A DNA stretch of 64,000 nucleotides from Neobacillus niacini (GTDB taxonomy: Bacteria > Bacillota > Bacilli > Bacillales > Cytobacillaceae): assembly GCF_000759675.1 (NCBI RefSeq), contig NZ_BAWM01000018.1, positions 274,478 to 338,477 of the forward strand, read 5' to 3'. Below the pieces are notes generated by a model that did no database searches, was not told the DNA's origin, and saw only the letters and a list, made by a program, of their open reading frames with translations. Positions 48,695 to 59,712 of this stretch are shown piece by piece (positions within the stretch are counted from its first letter, which is position 1; each line of letters opens with the position of its first letter). A program made the position numbers and the translations under genes.

Positions 48695-51328
48695 TCAAAT
48701 TGATTTTACCCATTCGTCAACGAATTGCAGGGCAGAGTCGAGTTTTTCCGGATCTTTACCACCAGCCTGAGCCATATCCGGCCGGCCTCCTCCTCCTCCA
48801 CCGCATCGCGTTGCGACTTCTTTGATTAATTTACCAGCATGGTATCCCTTGTCAATTAAATCCTTCGTTACAGCCGCAATTAAATTGACTTTTCCTTCAT
48901 TAACGCTTCCCAGCAGGATAACAGCTGATCCGATTTTTTGTTTCAAATCGTCTGCCATATTTCGTAAATTATTCATATCAGAAGCTTGAACTTTTGCAGC
49001 TAATACCGTTACACCGTCAATTTGCGTTGCTTTCGATAACAGGTTACCTGCTTCAATATTTCCTAATTTAGCTGCAAGCGATTCGTTTTCCCGTTGAAGT
49101 TGTTTGATTTCAGCCATTAAGACTTCTATTCGGTTAACCACCTCTTTAGGATTGGTTTTCAACTTATCAGCCGCATCCTTCAATAACCCAACTTGGTCAT
49201 TCATCAATTGATAAGCAGACTCACCTGTAACTGCTTCAATTCTCCTTGTACCAGCACCAATTCCGCCTTCAGAAACAATTTTAAATAGCCCAATAACAGA
49301 TGTATTTGGAACGTGACAGCCGCCGCATAGCTCTAAGCTATAATCGCCAACTTTAACGACACGAACAATATCTCCATATTTTTCACCGAAAAGTGCCATT
49401 GCACCCATTGATTTTGCTTCAGCAATTGGCTTTAAGCTTATATTCACTTCAATGTTCTTCCAAATTTTCTCGTTTACGATTTTCTCGATTTCTTCTAATT
49501 CTTCAGGTTTAACTTGACCAAAATGAGAGAAATCAAAACGGAGACGATCTGGTTCCACAAGCGATCCTGCCTGGTTTACATGCGTTCCCAGTACATCCTT
49601 CAATGCCTGATGCAGCAAGTGAGTTGCAGTATGATTCTTTATAATTTGCACTCGATTATCTTGATTCACAGTTGCTGTCACTTTTGCGTCAGTTTTTAAG
49701 ATTCCTGATTCAACTACTGCTTTATGAAGATTTTGGCCATTTGGAGCTTTCTGTACATCCTTTACGGCAACAGCAACCCCTTCTGCATAAATCATTCCGC
49801 GGTCTGCAATTTGTCCGCCGCTCTCAGCATAAAATGGCGTAACATCAAGCAGTAACTGTACCTCATCCCCACTAAATGCTTCCTCGATTAATTCACCATT
49901 TTTTAAGATTGTAACAACCGTAGAGTTTGTTTGAAGCTGTTCATAACCAACAAACTCACTTTCTACTTTAATATCCCCTAGTACTCCACCTTGAACCTGC
50001 ATACTATCGACATCCTGACGAGCCGCACGAGCACGCTCTCGCTGAGATTCCATTTCCGTTTCAAAACCAGGGTGGTCTACCTTCATTCCCTCTTCTTCTG
50101 CATATTCTTCTGTTAATTCAACAGGGAAACCATACGTATCATATAGACGGAAAACATCACTGCCTGAAATCGTATCGCTGCCTTTTTCCTTCTCTTTTTT
50201 GATAACATTTCCTAGTATCGATAGACCTTCATGTAATGTTTCGTGGAAACGTTCTTCTTCATTTTTAATCACTTTCTGAATAAACTCCGTCTTGTCTTTT
50301 ACCTCTGGGTAAAAATCTTGCATGATTTCTCCTACCACAGGAACAAGTTCATACATAAAAGGACGATTGATATTTATTTGTTTTGCATAACGAACTGCAC
50401 GGCGCAGTAAACGGCGTAATACATACCCACGTCCTTCATTAGAAGGCAATGCTCCATCTCCAACTGCAAAAGCAACTGTGCGAATGTGGTCTGCGACTAC
50501 TTTAAATGCTGTATCCTTTTCATTATCAACGCCATATTTCACACCGGAAATTTCTTCCGTTGCTCTGATAATAGGAATAAACAAATCTGTATCAAAGTTA
50601 GTTGGTACGTTTTGGACAACCGATGCCATTCTTTCTAGCCCCATGCCAGTATCAATGTTCTTCTTTGGCAGCGGTGTATAGGTATTGTCAGGGTTATGAT
50701 TAAACTGCGAAAACACAAGATTCCAAACTTCTAGATAACGTTCATTTTCGCCGCCAGGATATAATTCTGGATCTGTTGGATCGTTTCCATACTCTGGACC
50801 TCGGTCATAGAAAATCTCTGTATTTGGACCACTAGGACCTTCACCAATATCCCAGAAATTACCTTCCAGGCGAATAATCCGTTCCTCTGGAATACCAATT
50901 TTTTCATTCCATATCTCAAATGCTTCATGGTCCTCTGGGTGAATGGTAACTGAAAGAAGTTCTGGATCCCAGCCAATCCATTTTTTATCCGTTAAAAACT
51001 CCCATGCCCACTCGATAGCTTCTACTTTAAAGTATTCACCAATGGAAAAATTCCCAAGCATCTCAAAAAAAGTATGATGACGTGCCGTTTTCCCAACATT
51101 TTCGATATCGTTGGTACGAATGGATTTTTGAGCATTCGTAATCCTTGGATTATCAGGTATAACACGTCCATCGAAGTATTTTTTTAATGTGGCAACGCCA
51201 CTATTTATCCACAATAATGTTGGATCCTCGTGAGGAACAAGCGACGCACTTGGTTCAACAGAGTGCCCTTTTTCCTGAAAAAAATTTAAAAACATTTTAC
51301 GAATTTCCGAACCAGTCAAGTATTTCAT
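48695..51328 (-). CDS. alaS: Alanyl-tRNA synthetase
   Basis: An 877-residue class II synthetase. Catalytic core at about 1-450 ([17 protein letters not shown] is motif 2). Editing domain has zinc-type residues HTATH and CGGCH. The C-terminal DHHA1 part ends [20 protein letters not shown], conserved for tRNA binding. GGAGG lies nine bases before the ATG. Expression controlled by an upstream T-box that reads uncharged tRNA-Ala. Confidence 0.98.
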   Translation of the reverse strand: MKYLTGSEIRKMFLNFFQEKGHSVEPSASLVPHEDPTLLWINSGVATLKKYFDGRVIPDNPRITNAQKSIRTNDIENVGKTARHHTFFEMLGNFSIGEYFKVEAIEWAWEFLTDKKWIGWDPELLSVTIHPEDHEAFEIWNEKIGIPEERIIRLEGNFWDIGEGPSGPNTEIFYDRGPEYGNDPTDPELYPGGENERYLEVWNLVFSQFNHNPDNTYTPLPKKNIDTGMGLERMASVVQNVPTNFDTDLFIPIIRATEEISGVKYGVDNEKDTAFKVVADHIRTVAFAVGDGALPSNEGRGYVLRRLLRRAVRYAKQININRPFMYELVPVVGEIMQDFYPEVKDKTEFIQKVIKNEEERFHETLHEGLSILGNVIKKEKEKGSDTISGSDVFRLYDTYGFPVELTEEYAEEEGMKVDHPGFETEMESQRERARAARQDVDSMQVQGGVLGDIKVESEFVGYEQLQTNSTVVTILKNGELIEEAFSGDEVQLLLDVTPFYAESGGQIADRGMIYAEGVAVAVKDVQKAPNGQNLHKAVVESGILKTDAKVTATVNQDNRVQIIKNHTATHLLHQALKDVLGTHVNQAGSLVEPDRLRFDFSHFGQVKPEELEEIEKIVNEKIWKNIEVNISLKPIAEAKSMGAMALFGEKYGDIVRVVKVGDYSLELCGGCHVPNTSVIGLFKIVSEGGIGAGTRRIEAVTGESAYQLMNDQVGLLKDAADKLKTNPKEVVNRIEVLMAEIKQLQRENESLAAKLGNIEAGNLLSKATQIDGVTVLAAKVQASDMNNLRNMADDLKQKIGSAVILLGSVNEGKVNLIAAVTKDLIDKGYHAGKLIKEVATRCGGGGGGRPDMAQAGGKDPEKLDSALQFVDEWVKSI

Positions 51329-51350
51329 TACATTACGCCTCCTTTAGTTT

Positions 51351-51471
51351 AAAAGCATAAGCGCCTTGTTCAGCCCCGACAAGCAAATGTCTTTCGGCAA
51401 GAAAAGTCCGTTTTTTGACTTTTAGTGCCGAAGGTATTTGACCTCGAGGGGCTAGGCGCTGACACTAGATA
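51351..51471. repeat. Family 1 repeat, diverged centre, inside the alaS leader
   Basis: Starts AAAAGCATAAGCGCCTTG and ends GAGGGGCTAGGCGCTGACACTAGA. The apical hairpin is replaced by CTTTCGGCA...TGCCGAAGG with a different loop. It lies between the T-box terminator and the alaS start codon. Confidence 0.75.
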
Positions 51472-51487
51472 AAAATTAAAAAAGAAC

Positions 51488-51740
51488 ACAAAAAAGCCCT
51501 CATCCCTAACAGGGACGAGAGCTAACTCGCGGTACCACCCTGATTATGAACACAAACGAAACTAGTGTTCATCTCTCAAATAATGCCATAACGTGGCAAC
51601 GACGGCAGTGGTTAGCTGCACTCCAGACTAGCTTTCTGTTATCCTTCATCTAGAGCTTCTCGCAGCCAAGGAAGCTCCTCTCTTAGAGATGGACTACAAC
51701 ATACTAGGGTCCTTCAACATGTTAATCCAAAATATTCTAT
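51488..51740 (-). promoter_or_regulatory. T-box riboswitch, alanine specific, controlling alaS
   Basis: The conserved T-box AGGGTGGTACCGCG is at 51528-51541 on the reverse strand. It is followed by the terminator CTCGTCCCTGTTAGGGATGAG with TTTTTT (51489-51523); the T-box can pair with the terminator 5' arm as antiterminator. Stem I lies at the 5' end, and GCT in GTGCAGCTAACCAC (51614-51616) is the likely alanine specifier. Confidence 0.93.
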
Positions 51741-51746
51741 AAAGGG

Positions 51747-51775
51747 ATTATAGCCACACAAAAAACGTTTGTCAA
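51747..51775 (-). promoter_or_regulatory. Sigma-A promoter of the alaS T-box leader
   Basis: Reverse-strand TTGACA (51770-51775), 17 bases, TATAAT (51747-51752): consensus at both boxes. Starts right after yrrI. Confidence 0.92.
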
Positions 51776-51788
51776 TCTGATACTAGCA

Positions 51789-52868
51789 TTATGGTGCAGG
51801 TTCCTTAACTTTTCCGCTCACGAAATGATTTTTAGCATGAAGTATGCTGACTTTAAGGACAACGAGAACGGGGACAGCTACAATCATTCCAATGATTCCG
51901 CCTATTTCCCCTCCAGCCGTTAAAGCTACCATAATCATCAACGGGTGCATATGCAGACTTTTTCCCACAATATAGGGAGATAAAATATTTCCTTCTAAAA
52001 ATTGCAATCCAAAAACGATAATGAGTGTAATAATCACTAACTTAACTGAGCCCGTCGCAGCAATAATGACAGCTGGAACTGCCCCGATAATCGGGCCAAA
52101 ATATGGGATGACATTCGTGACACCAATAATCATTCCTAAAAGTAAGGGATATTTCAAATGAAAAATCCAAAACAAAATGGTTGATAGACTCCCAATTATG
52201 ACACAGACGAGAAGTTGACCTCTAATGTAGCTTCCAAGCGATTCATCGATATCTTTAAGAAACCGAGTTCCCTTTCTCCGCCATTTTTTAGGTGTTATAT
52301 ACCAAACAGCTCTTTTAATGATCGTGAAATCCTTTAACATATAAAAAGCAATAAAAGGAATAATCATAATCGCAACTGCAAAACTCAAAAAGTGTAGTAA
52401 GGAATCAACGATAACGGTCAGTAAAGAATTTAATTTTTTTTCAAAACCAATGATTCCTTGATTGATTTGCTCTTGAAGACCATCTGGCCATTCACGAGTA
52501 TGCGATTGGAGATCCTTTATCCAATTTCGGTATTGCTCTGCAAGGATGGGAGCACTATCCGCAAGATCCCTTACTTGTGAAATAAAGGCTGGAATCCCTT
52601 TATAGATAACAAAGCCAATACCTCCGAAAAAAAGAACATAAATTAGAAAAATTGCTAGTCCCCGGTGTACGCCCTTTTCATGGAGCTTTTCAACGATTGG
52701 GTGGAGCAAATAAGTGATAAATCCTCCTATAAAAAAAGGGAGAATGATAACAAAGGCTACTCTAACGATAGGCAGCCAAACAAAACGAATTTTTAAAAAC
52801 ACGTAAATAGCAATGAGTAAAAGAAGCAAAAAACCGATTCGATAAAACCATTTAACCCGAATTTCCAC
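51789..52868 (-). CDS. yrrI: AI-2E family membrane transporter YrrI
   Basis: A 359-residue polytopic membrane protein of the AI-2E family (PerM/YdiK type), with about seven or eight helices and family motifs in the C-terminal half: GVTNVIPYFGPIIGAVPAVI and FLEGNILSPYIVGKSLHMHP. Substrate unknown. The start is the GTG at 52868, nine bases after AAGGAGG; the longer frame to 52907 reads through this site. Confidence 0.88.
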   Translation of the reverse strand: MEIRVKWFYRIGFLLLLLIAIYVFLKIRFVWLPIVRVAFVIILPFFIGGFITYLLHPIVEKLHEKGVHRGLAIFLIYVLFFGGIGFVIYKGIPAFISQVRDLADSAPILAEQYRNWIKDLQSHTREWPDGLQEQINQGIIGFEKKLNSLLTVIVDSLLHFLSFAVAIMIIPFIAFYMLKDFTIIKRAVWYITPKKWRRKGTRFLKDIDESLGSYIRGQLLVCVIIGSLSTILFWIFHLKYPLLLGMIIGVTNVIPYFGPIIGAVPAVIIAATGSVKLVIITLIIVFGLQFLEGNILSPYIVGKSLHMHPLMIMVALTAGGEIGGIIGMIVAVPVLVVLKVSILHAKNHFVSGKVKEPAP

Positions 52869-52932
52869 CGATACATGCCTCCTTATCAACTTTATTTTTG
52901 GAGACAAATACCGGATTTATACATAGAGCAAA

Positions 52933-52955
52933 AATCCCCCTCATCATGAGGGGGA
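52933..52955 (-). terminator. Terminator of yrzQ
   Basis: Reverse-strand ATCCCCCTCATGATGAGGGGGAT, followed by TTTTTG, seven bases after the yrzQ stop. Ten-bp GC-rich stem. Confidence 0.88.
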
Positions 52956-52961
52956 TAATTA

Positions 52962-53096
52962 TTAGAATAAAGCACGTTTTACTTTTCTTTGCATTCGTTT
53001 CATTTGACGGCCAGTCATCATGTTGTTTCTCTGTGCAAGATTATAGGCTGCCATTCCAACTCCAAATGCCACAACGGAAGTCATCACTCTATTCAT
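52962..53096 (-). CDS. yrzQ: YrzQ family small protein (DUF3918)
   Basis: A 44-residue protein, MNRVMTSVVAFGVGMAAYNL at the amino end, then a very basic Met-rich tail (TGRQMKRMQRKVKRALF). A short Gly/Ala-rich hydrophobic stretch at 7-20 suggests membrane association. The position between yrrI and yrrD matches B. subtilis yrzQ; function unknown. AGAGGTGAGACGT precedes the ATG. Confidence 0.85.
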   Translation of the reverse strand: MNRVMTSVVAFGVGMAAYNLAQRNNMMTGRQMKRMQRKVKRALF

Positions 53097-53141
53097 ACGT
53101 CTCACCTCTTCTGTAGTTTGACAGTGCTTCAACTTCGACTA

Positions 53142-53291
53142 CTGTCAAGCGCAAGCGGCCTAAGGGCTCGGGGTCATAAGCCAATCGCTTCGGAAGGCAA
53201 AGAACACCTTCTGTCAGCGCTTGTCTTATGCCGGTCGCCCCTTGGGAAAAATGAACTACTTTTTTCCCTGTACAAGGCGCTTCCGCTTTGA
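53142..53291 (-). repeat. Family 1 repeat, 150 bp, reverse orientation
   Basis: Read on the reverse strand it begins AAAGCGGAAGCGCCTTGTAC, carries an AGGGAAAAAAGTAGTTCATT insertion shared with the copy at 61554-61700, then GGGGCGACCGGCATAAGAC and an AGAAGGTGTTC apex, and ends in a degraded right end. Lies just upstream (forward coordinates) of yrzR. Confidence 0.8.
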
Positions 53292-53294
53292 ACT

Positions 53295-53486
53295 TTATAT
53301 GGTGTAACGACGCTCTTCTTCTTCAAACAAGTCATCCAAGGAACTGAGTGTACCATCTTCTTCGACTTGATGGGTATTGATTATACCTTTGGCAAGAGAC
53401 AATTCAATAAAACAACTCCAGCAATAATATTGGTTTATTCCGATTTTGCCGATATCCTTACTCTGACAATTGGGACATTTGAACAT
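53295..53486 (-). CDS. yrzR: YrzR-like zinc-ribbon protein
   Basis: A 63-residue protein starting MFKCPNCQSKDIGKIGINQY. CxxC at residues 4-7 and a second CxxC at about 22-25 (YYCWSC) form a zinc ribbon, followed by an acidic tail. Function unknown. The start at 53486 is inside the region just after yrrD, with GAGGTG eight bases upstream, so it is co-transcribed with yrrD. The symbol follows B. subtilis position and is less certain than the fold. Confidence 0.8.
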   Translation of the reverse strand: MFKCPNCQSKDIGKIGINQYYCWSCFIELSLAKGIINTHQVEEDGTLSSLDDLFEEEERRYTI

Positions 53487-53497
53487 GAAAAGACACC

Positions 53498-53974
53498 TCA
53501 CGTATGATTAACGTCTACGATGATGGCATCCTTTCCGATTGCAGGGGGCTTCTCGGATTGTATAATCTGTTTCCCTTCCGTAATATCCGAAAAGAAACCA
53601 TCCGTAATTTCGTACCCTACGATTGTGCCCAATTCTTCATGAAAATATACATCCTCCAACAATCCTAGTGACTCTCCGCTTTTAGATATAAGCATCTTTC
53701 CGTTTAGAGAGTGCTGATGGTTAAGGGTATATTCTGGATTTGTTTTTAGTCTCTCAAGGTATTCATCGTCTTCAATCATGACTCCATCACAGCCAAAAGA
53801 TGCTACATCTTGAATTTCGAGAAAATAGGTTTGTTTGAAGAATACGCCTTTCTTGACCATTAGGCCTTTAACGACCCCTTCGTTTGTGATACACAAATCA
53901 GTTATTTCTCCAATTTTTGCTCCAGTCTTTGATTCAAAGACTGGCTGTCCTTTTAATAACGAAAATGTCCGCAA
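53498..53974 (-). CDS. yrrD: PRC-barrel domain protein YrrD
   Basis: A 158-residue protein with two PRC-barrel domains in tandem (about 1-75, MRTFSLLKGQPVFESKTGAK; and about 85-150, LNGKMLISKSGESLGLLEDV). PRC barrels are found in RimM and photosynthetic reaction centre proteins; function here unknown. The start is the TTG at 53974, ten bases after AGGAGG; a GTG four codons earlier is inside the ribosome site. Confidence 0.87.
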   Translation of the reverse strand: MRTFSLLKGQPVFESKTGAKIGEITDLCITNEGVVKGLMVKKGVFFKQTYFLEIQDVASFGCDGVMIEDDEYLERLKTNPEYTLNHQHSLNGKMLISKSGESLGLLEDVYFHEELGTIVGYEITDGFFSDITEGKQIIQSEKPPAIGKDAIIVDVNHT

Positions 53975-54007
53975 AGAGTGTCCCACCTCCTGTGAACATT
54001 TATAGTT

Positions 54008-56416
54008 TCAGTCATTTACCATGAAATCATAAGGTGTAACGTTTTCCATGCCAATCATTGGATTTACTTGCATTAATTTTTCCTCCGCTGATAAGGGCAT
54101 TTCGTCATCAGCTTCTTCTTCGGAATTCTGGACAGATATTATTTCTTGAAGTTTTTGAGATAATGTAGTTTGCCTGCTTTGTTCATCAGCCCGTTCAACA
54201 CCCATCCTCAATGCTTCCTCTTCACCGCACAAGATTAGTGACTGCTTACTCCGTGTAATGGCTGTATAAATGAGATTTCTCCGTAACATTCGAAAATAAC
54301 TTCTAGTGATAGGGAGGATAACAATTGGAAATTCGCTTCCTTGAGATTTATGTACGGAACAGCAATAGGCATGAGTAATTTGATTTAAGTCCTGTCGAGT
54401 ATAACTTACTTCATTTCCTTCATAGGAAATGTAAACCATATCTTGTTTTTCCGTATTTTCCTTTGCATAGATAATCGAAATAATTTCTCCAATATCTCCG
54501 TTAAAAACATTGCTTTCCGGCTGATTTACAAGCTGCAGCACCTTATCACCAATGCGATATTTAACATCACCAAATGCAAGTTCCTTCCGAGTGCCATCTG
54601 GGTTAGGATTAAAAATTTCTTGTAACAATACATTTAACCGGTCAATCCCCGCAGGACCTCTGTACATCGGTGCTAACACTTGAATATCCTTTGCAGAATA
54701 CCCTTTAGTTTTAGCATTAAGTGCAACCTTTTCAATCACCTGAGGAATCTGAGCCGTTGAACATTTGATAAACGAACGGTCAGGCTGCTTTATGGTCACA
54801 TTTGGAGGCAAAAACCCTTTTTTTATATCATGTGCCAGTTCAATAATTGAAGATCCTTCAGCCTGGCGATAAATATCCGTTAATCGTACAGTCGGGACAA
54901 CCTCTGATCTCAATAAATCCTTTAGCACTTGACCAGGTCCAACAGATGGCAGCTGATCTTCATCACCAACTAGAATGACCTGAATGGTATCTGGCAGTGC
55001 CTTAAACAATTGATTCGCTAACCAGATATCCAGCATTGATGTCTCATCGACAATAAGAATCTTTCCTTCAAGCGGACTAGCATCATCATGATCGAATACT
55101 TCTGTTCCATTAAAGCCAAGTAAACGATGAATCGTTACAGCAGGCAGCCCTGTTGATTCACTCATCCTTTTTGCTGCTCTTCCAGTTGGTGCTGCAAGCA
55201 AAAAAGGAAAGGGTTCTCCCTTTTTATGGTAGTCTTTAGGCTCTAATGAACAGCCATGCAATTCCGCATAAAGCTCAACTATCCCTTTAATGACAGTTGT
55301 TTTACCCGTTCCAGGACCTCCTGTAAGGATTAACATAGGCGACATTAAGGCTGTTTGTATCGCTTCTCTTTGCGTCGGTGCATATTGTACCTTTAGTCTT
55401 TCCTCAAGATTCCCTAATGCCAGCAAAAATTCAGATTCAGGAAATTGCTCGTTGTATTCTGTTTGTTCAAGGATTTTGTTAATACTCGTTACTAGCCCTT
55501 TTTCTGCATAATACAACGAAGGCAAATAGACGCGCTTTTCCTCACCAATTAATTTTCCCTCTTCTTCAAGTTTCAATATCTCTGTTGAAATATCGGTAAA
55601 TTCAATTTGGTCGCGTTTATTTTCTTCTAGCAAATTTTTAACCTGTATTAACAAATCCTCTGCGTGAACAAATACATGCCCTGTCTGCATGCTTTCGTTT
55701 TCGAGTGAGTATAGACATGCTGCTTTAATTCTGTCAGGATGATTTCCTGATATTCCGAGGTGATAGCCCAGTTCGTCTGCCCGGCCAAACCCAATTCCCT
55801 CGATATCCTCCACAAGCTTATAGGGATTCTTTTGGATGATGTCCAGAGTGTCATCTTTATACGTCTGATACATTCTCATCGATAGTTGGGGACCAAAACC
55901 ATATTGATTTAATGCGACCATCACTTGCTCAAGCCCCTGGTGCTCCATTAAGGTATCGTAGAGCATTTTCGCTTTATCAGGAGGAAGCTTTGGAACAGAA
56001 TCAAGTAGGGAGGGCTGATTTAGAATTTTTGAAATCGCATTTTCTCCTAAGGTTTCAACAATGTTTTCTGCTGTTTTCTTCCCAATCCCTTTAAACATTT
56101 CACTTGATAAATAAGCTGCTACTCCTTGCTTTGTCTGGGGGATATCCTTACGAAAATGCTTTGTTTGGAATTGCATGCCAAACTTGGGATGGTCCTTAAA
56201 CTCACCAAAGAATATATAGGTTTCCTGCTCGTGAATCTTTGGAAAATAGCCGGTAATCACTGCTTCCTTGTCTTCATATTCATGATTCGTTTCTTCGACA
56301 CGAATTCTTAATACCGTGTAAAGATTTTGCTCATTATGAAAAATCGTAACAAGGTGTTTTCCTTTTACGAACTTACCTTGCTCAGCAAATAAATCAAGCG
56401 AGCCTTGCTTATCCAT
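54008..56416 (-). CDS. recD2: ATP-dependent DNA helicase RecD2
   Basis: An 802-residue SF1B 5'-3' helicase that acts in replication-fork maintenance and repair. An N-terminal OB-like domain and tandem helix-hairpin-helix region (about 100-220) distinguish RecD2 from RecD of RecBCD. Walker A GGPGTGKTT is at 366-374, Walker B ILIVDETSM, then GDEDQLPSVGPGQVL and the C-terminal SH3/helicase motifs (VHKSQGSEFPIVILP, YTAITRSK). AAAGGAGG precedes the ATG at 56416. Formerly yrrC. Confidence 0.96.
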   Translation of the reverse strand: MDKQGSLDLFAEQGKFVKGKHLVTIFHNEQNLYTVLRIRVEETNHEYEDKEAVITGYFPKIHEQETYIFFGEFKDHPKFGMQFQTKHFRKDIPQTKQGVAAYLSSEMFKGIGKKTAENIVETLGENAISKILNQPSLLDSVPKLPPDKAKMLYDTLMEHQGLEQVMVALNQYGFGPQLSMRMYQTYKDDTLDIIQKNPYKLVEDIEGIGFGRADELGYHLGISGNHPDRIKAACLYSLENESMQTGHVFVHAEDLLIQVKNLLEENKRDQIEFTDISTEILKLEEEGKLIGEEKRVYLPSLYYAEKGLVTSINKILEQTEYNEQFPESEFLLALGNLEERLKVQYAPTQREAIQTALMSPMLILTGGPGTGKTTVIKGIVELYAELHGCSLEPKDYHKKGEPFPFLLAAPTGRAAKRMSESTGLPAVTIHRLLGFNGTEVFDHDDASPLEGKILIVDETSMLDIWLANQLFKALPDTIQVILVGDEDQLPSVGPGQVLKDLLRSEVVPTVRLTDIYRQAEGSSIIELAHDIKKGFLPPNVTIKQPDRSFIKCSTAQIPQVIEKVALNAKTKGYSAKDIQVLAPMYRGPAGIDRLNVLLQEIFNPNPDGTRKELAFGDVKYRIGDKVLQLVNQPESNVFNGDIGEIISIIYAKENTEKQDMVYISYEGNEVSYTRQDLNQITHAYCCSVHKSQGSEFPIVILPITRSYFRMLRRNLIYTAITRSKQSLILCGEEEALRMGVERADEQSRQTTLSQKLQEIISVQNSEEEADDEMPLSAEEKLMQVNPMIGMENVTPYDFMVND

Positions 56417-56450
56417 GGGTGCTTCCTCCTTTCTATATTTTTCAATCGGT

Positions 56451-57104
56451 TTATTTCGCTGATTCAATCAACTTTTTCGCGTGTCCTGCTAAAAGATGAT
56501 CTGGTTGAACCTCAAGAGCTTTATCAAACATAACTAAAGCCTTTTCAGCTTCTTCTTTAAAGGCGTAGGACACCCCTAGATTATAATAAGCGTCAGTATG
56601 TTCATCATCTAACGTAATACATTTTTCTAATTGAACAATTGCTTCATCAATTAATTCTAGCTGTGCAAGACATAAACCATATTGAAAACGTGCTTCTGCG
56701 TCAGCTTCATTGAGTTCGACACTTCTTTGTAAATATGGCAGAGCAAATTTCCCTTGATCAAGTTGTACAAGGGTTAGACCTAGCATGAAATAATTATCAC
56801 TGGTATGAAGTCCTTTTTTCATTGCCAATTCAAACATCTTCTTTGCCTGATCAAATTTGTCGTTACTAAAATAAATTGTACCAGCACTATAATAAGCCGC
56901 TGCAGTATTTTCATCTAACTGTATGGCCTTTTCATAAAATTTTAATGCTTTCTCATCATCACCTACAGCGGAAAGCACATTACCGAAATTTATGTATGCA
57001 ATTGGATCGTTCGGATTTTCTTCTATGACCTCATTAAAGATTTTCGCTGCTTCTTCCCACTTGCCTTCTTGCATGTATTGAACACCTAATTGGTTTTTAT
57101 CCAT
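56451..57104 (-). CDS. yrrB: TPR-repeat protein YrrB
   Basis: A 217-residue protein made almost wholly of about six tetratricopeptide repeats (for example WEEAAKIFNEVIEENPNDPI, EKALKFYEKAIQLDENTAAA). TPR proteins are interaction scaffolds; the partner is unknown, although in B. subtilis the gene neighbours recD2 and mnmA. CGGAG eight bases before the ATG at 57104; the upstream frame is not conserved-looking. Confidence 0.9.
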   Translation of the reverse strand: MDKNQLGVQYMQEGKWEEAAKIFNEVIEENPNDPIAYINFGNVLSAVGDDEKALKFYEKAIQLDENTAAAYYSAGTIYFSNDKFDQAKKMFELAMKKGLHTSDNYFMLGLTLVQLDQGKFALPYLQRSVELNEADAEARFQYGLCLAQLELIDEAIVQLEKCITLDDEHTDAYYNLGVSYAFKEEAEKALVMFDKALEVQPDHLLAGHAKKLIESAK

Positions 57105-57214
57105 GTAATCACTCCGTTCTACTTGAGAGTATACCATATTTGATATTTTTTGATGAGTATTGGTGGTGGGCACCGATATATTCCGGTTGTTTTTCTGGGA
57201 ATATTTGTCTAATC

Positions 57215-57298
57215 GTCCAAAACCCCATTAAAAAAGTCCAAAAGGCCCTAAAAAACGTCCAAAACCCTATGAAAATCGTCCAAAACCCTGAACTTTTC
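57215..57298. repeat. Four tandem 21-bp units between mnmA and yrrB
   Basis: Units begin GTCCAAAA at 57215, 57236, 57257 and 57278, each 21 bases long. Because 21 is divisible by three, the reverse strand reads as a FWTxxxx heptad repeat, but no ribosome site or start supports translation. The 57105-57333 gap holds nothing else recognisable. Confidence 0.85.
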
Positions 57299-57333
57299 AA
57301 AATGGCGGCTTGAATTCTAGTCAAAATGAGCTA

Positions 57334-57369
57334 AAAAATCCCCGATTCCAGTTGGAATCAGGGATTTTT

Positions 57370-57371
<2 letters not shown>
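57334..57371 (-). terminator. Terminator of mnmA
   Basis: Reverse-strand AAAAAATCCC-T-GATTCC, loop AACT, GGAATC-G-GGGATTTTTT with one mismatch. The mnmA stop overlaps the 5' arm. Confidence 0.85.
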
Positions 57372-58503
<1,132 letters not shown>

Positions 58504-58525
58504 TTACTTTAAAAATGTCGTTCAT

Positions 58526-59668
58526 TTATTTTTTCAGACGAGAAACAATTCTTGCCGTCTCCTCAGCTGTCTTGATGATTTGGTCTTCTGTTGTGTTAAA
58601 ACCAAAGCTGAAACGGATAGAATTGATCAATTGATCTGATTGTTCACCAAACATGGCAACCAGGACATGTGAAGGTTCAATTGAACCTGCGGTGCATGCT
58701 GAACCACTTGAAACAGCTATACCAGCTAAATCAAGATTCACCAGCATCGCTTCCACGTTCGTTCCCGGAAAGCTTAAGTTTAATATATGAGGCATTGAAT
58801 TTTCAAGCAATCCGTTTAAGGAAAAATCAATATTATGTGCAGACAGGTGTTCTATAAAAGTTTTCTTAAATCCTTGATACTTTTCCCGTTTCACTAATCG
58901 TTCTTCTGCTGCGACGATTACAGCTTCTTGAAAACCGACAATGGCTGCAACATTTTCCGTACCTGCTCGTCTTTTTCTTTCCTGTTCACCACCATAGACA
59001 CGAGGTATTAATTTAACCTTGTCACGTACATAAAGGAAGCCAGTCCCTTTAGGTCCATTTATCTTATGAGCGGAAACAGATAATAAGTCAATATTGGCGT
59101 TATCCACATCGATGTCTTCAATTCCATAAGCTTGAACAGCATCGGTGTGAAACAATGCCTGATGAGATTGGAGTATCTCGCCAATTTCCTTAATAGGCTG
59201 GAGGGTCCCCACTTCATTATTTCCGTACATAATGGATACAAGGATCGTATCTTCCCTTAATGCTCCGCTAAGTTCATTTAGTGAGATTACCCCTGTTTCA
59301 TCTACAGGCAGGTAGGTTACCTCAAAGCCCATTTTCTCTAATCGTTGGCAGGCATGCAGCACAGCATGGTGTTCAACTTGAGTCGTGATAATGTGCTTAC
59401 CTTTATTCTGGTTGCTTTCAGCAGCACCAAATAAGGCCATATTGTCTGCTTCTGTACCACCGCTTGTAAAAATAATTTCATTTTCCTTAGCGCCAATACT
59501 CCTAGCCAACGTTTCTCGTGCTAAATCTATATAGTGCCGTGCTTCCCTTCCAAACGAATGAATGCTAGATGGATTTCCAAAGTTATTGTTCATAACTTCC
59601 ATCATTTTTTCGATCACCCTTGGGTGCATTGGAGTTGTCGCAGCATGGTCGAGATAGATTCTTTCCAT
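58526..59668 (-). CDS. yrvO: Cysteine desulfurase (YrvO type)
   Basis: A 380-residue class V aminotransferase-fold enzyme, taking sulfur from cysteine to its own persulfide. PLP lysine K202 is in SVSAHKINGPKG, the sulfur-carrying C325 is in SSGSACTAGS, and SGGTEADN binds PLP. Ribosome site GAAGGTGG precedes the ATG at 59668. Neighbouring mnmA makes it the dedicated tRNA-thiolation desulfurase. Often annotated iscS or nifS. Confidence 0.93.
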   Translation of the reverse strand: MERIYLDHAATTPMHPRVIEKMMEVMNNNFGNPSSIHSFGREARHYIDLARETLARSIGAKENEIIFTSGGTEADNMALFGAAESNQNKGKHIITTQVEHHAVLHACQRLEKMGFEVTYLPVDETGVISLNELSGALREDTILVSIMYGNNEVGTLQPIKEIGEILQSHQALFHTDAVQAYGIEDIDVDNANIDLLSVSAHKINGPKGTGFLYVRDKVKLIPRVYGGEQERKRRAGTENVAAIVGFQEAVIVAAEERLVKREKYQGFKKTFIEHLSAHNIDFSLNGLLENSMPHILNLSFPGTNVEAMLVNLDLAGIAVSSGSACTAGSIEPSHVLVAMFGEQSDQLINSIRFSFGFNTTEDQIIKTAEETARIVSRLKK

Positions 59669-59712
59669 CGTTCCACCTTCAATCAAAATAATTCTCTATT
59701 CTACTGTTAACA

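Noticed and set aside
57109..57324. Reverse open frame with FWT heptad repeats
   Set aside because: It starts at a TTG without a ribosome site, reads through the 21-bp repeat and enters the yrrB start region. Better explained as repeat DNA than as a protein.
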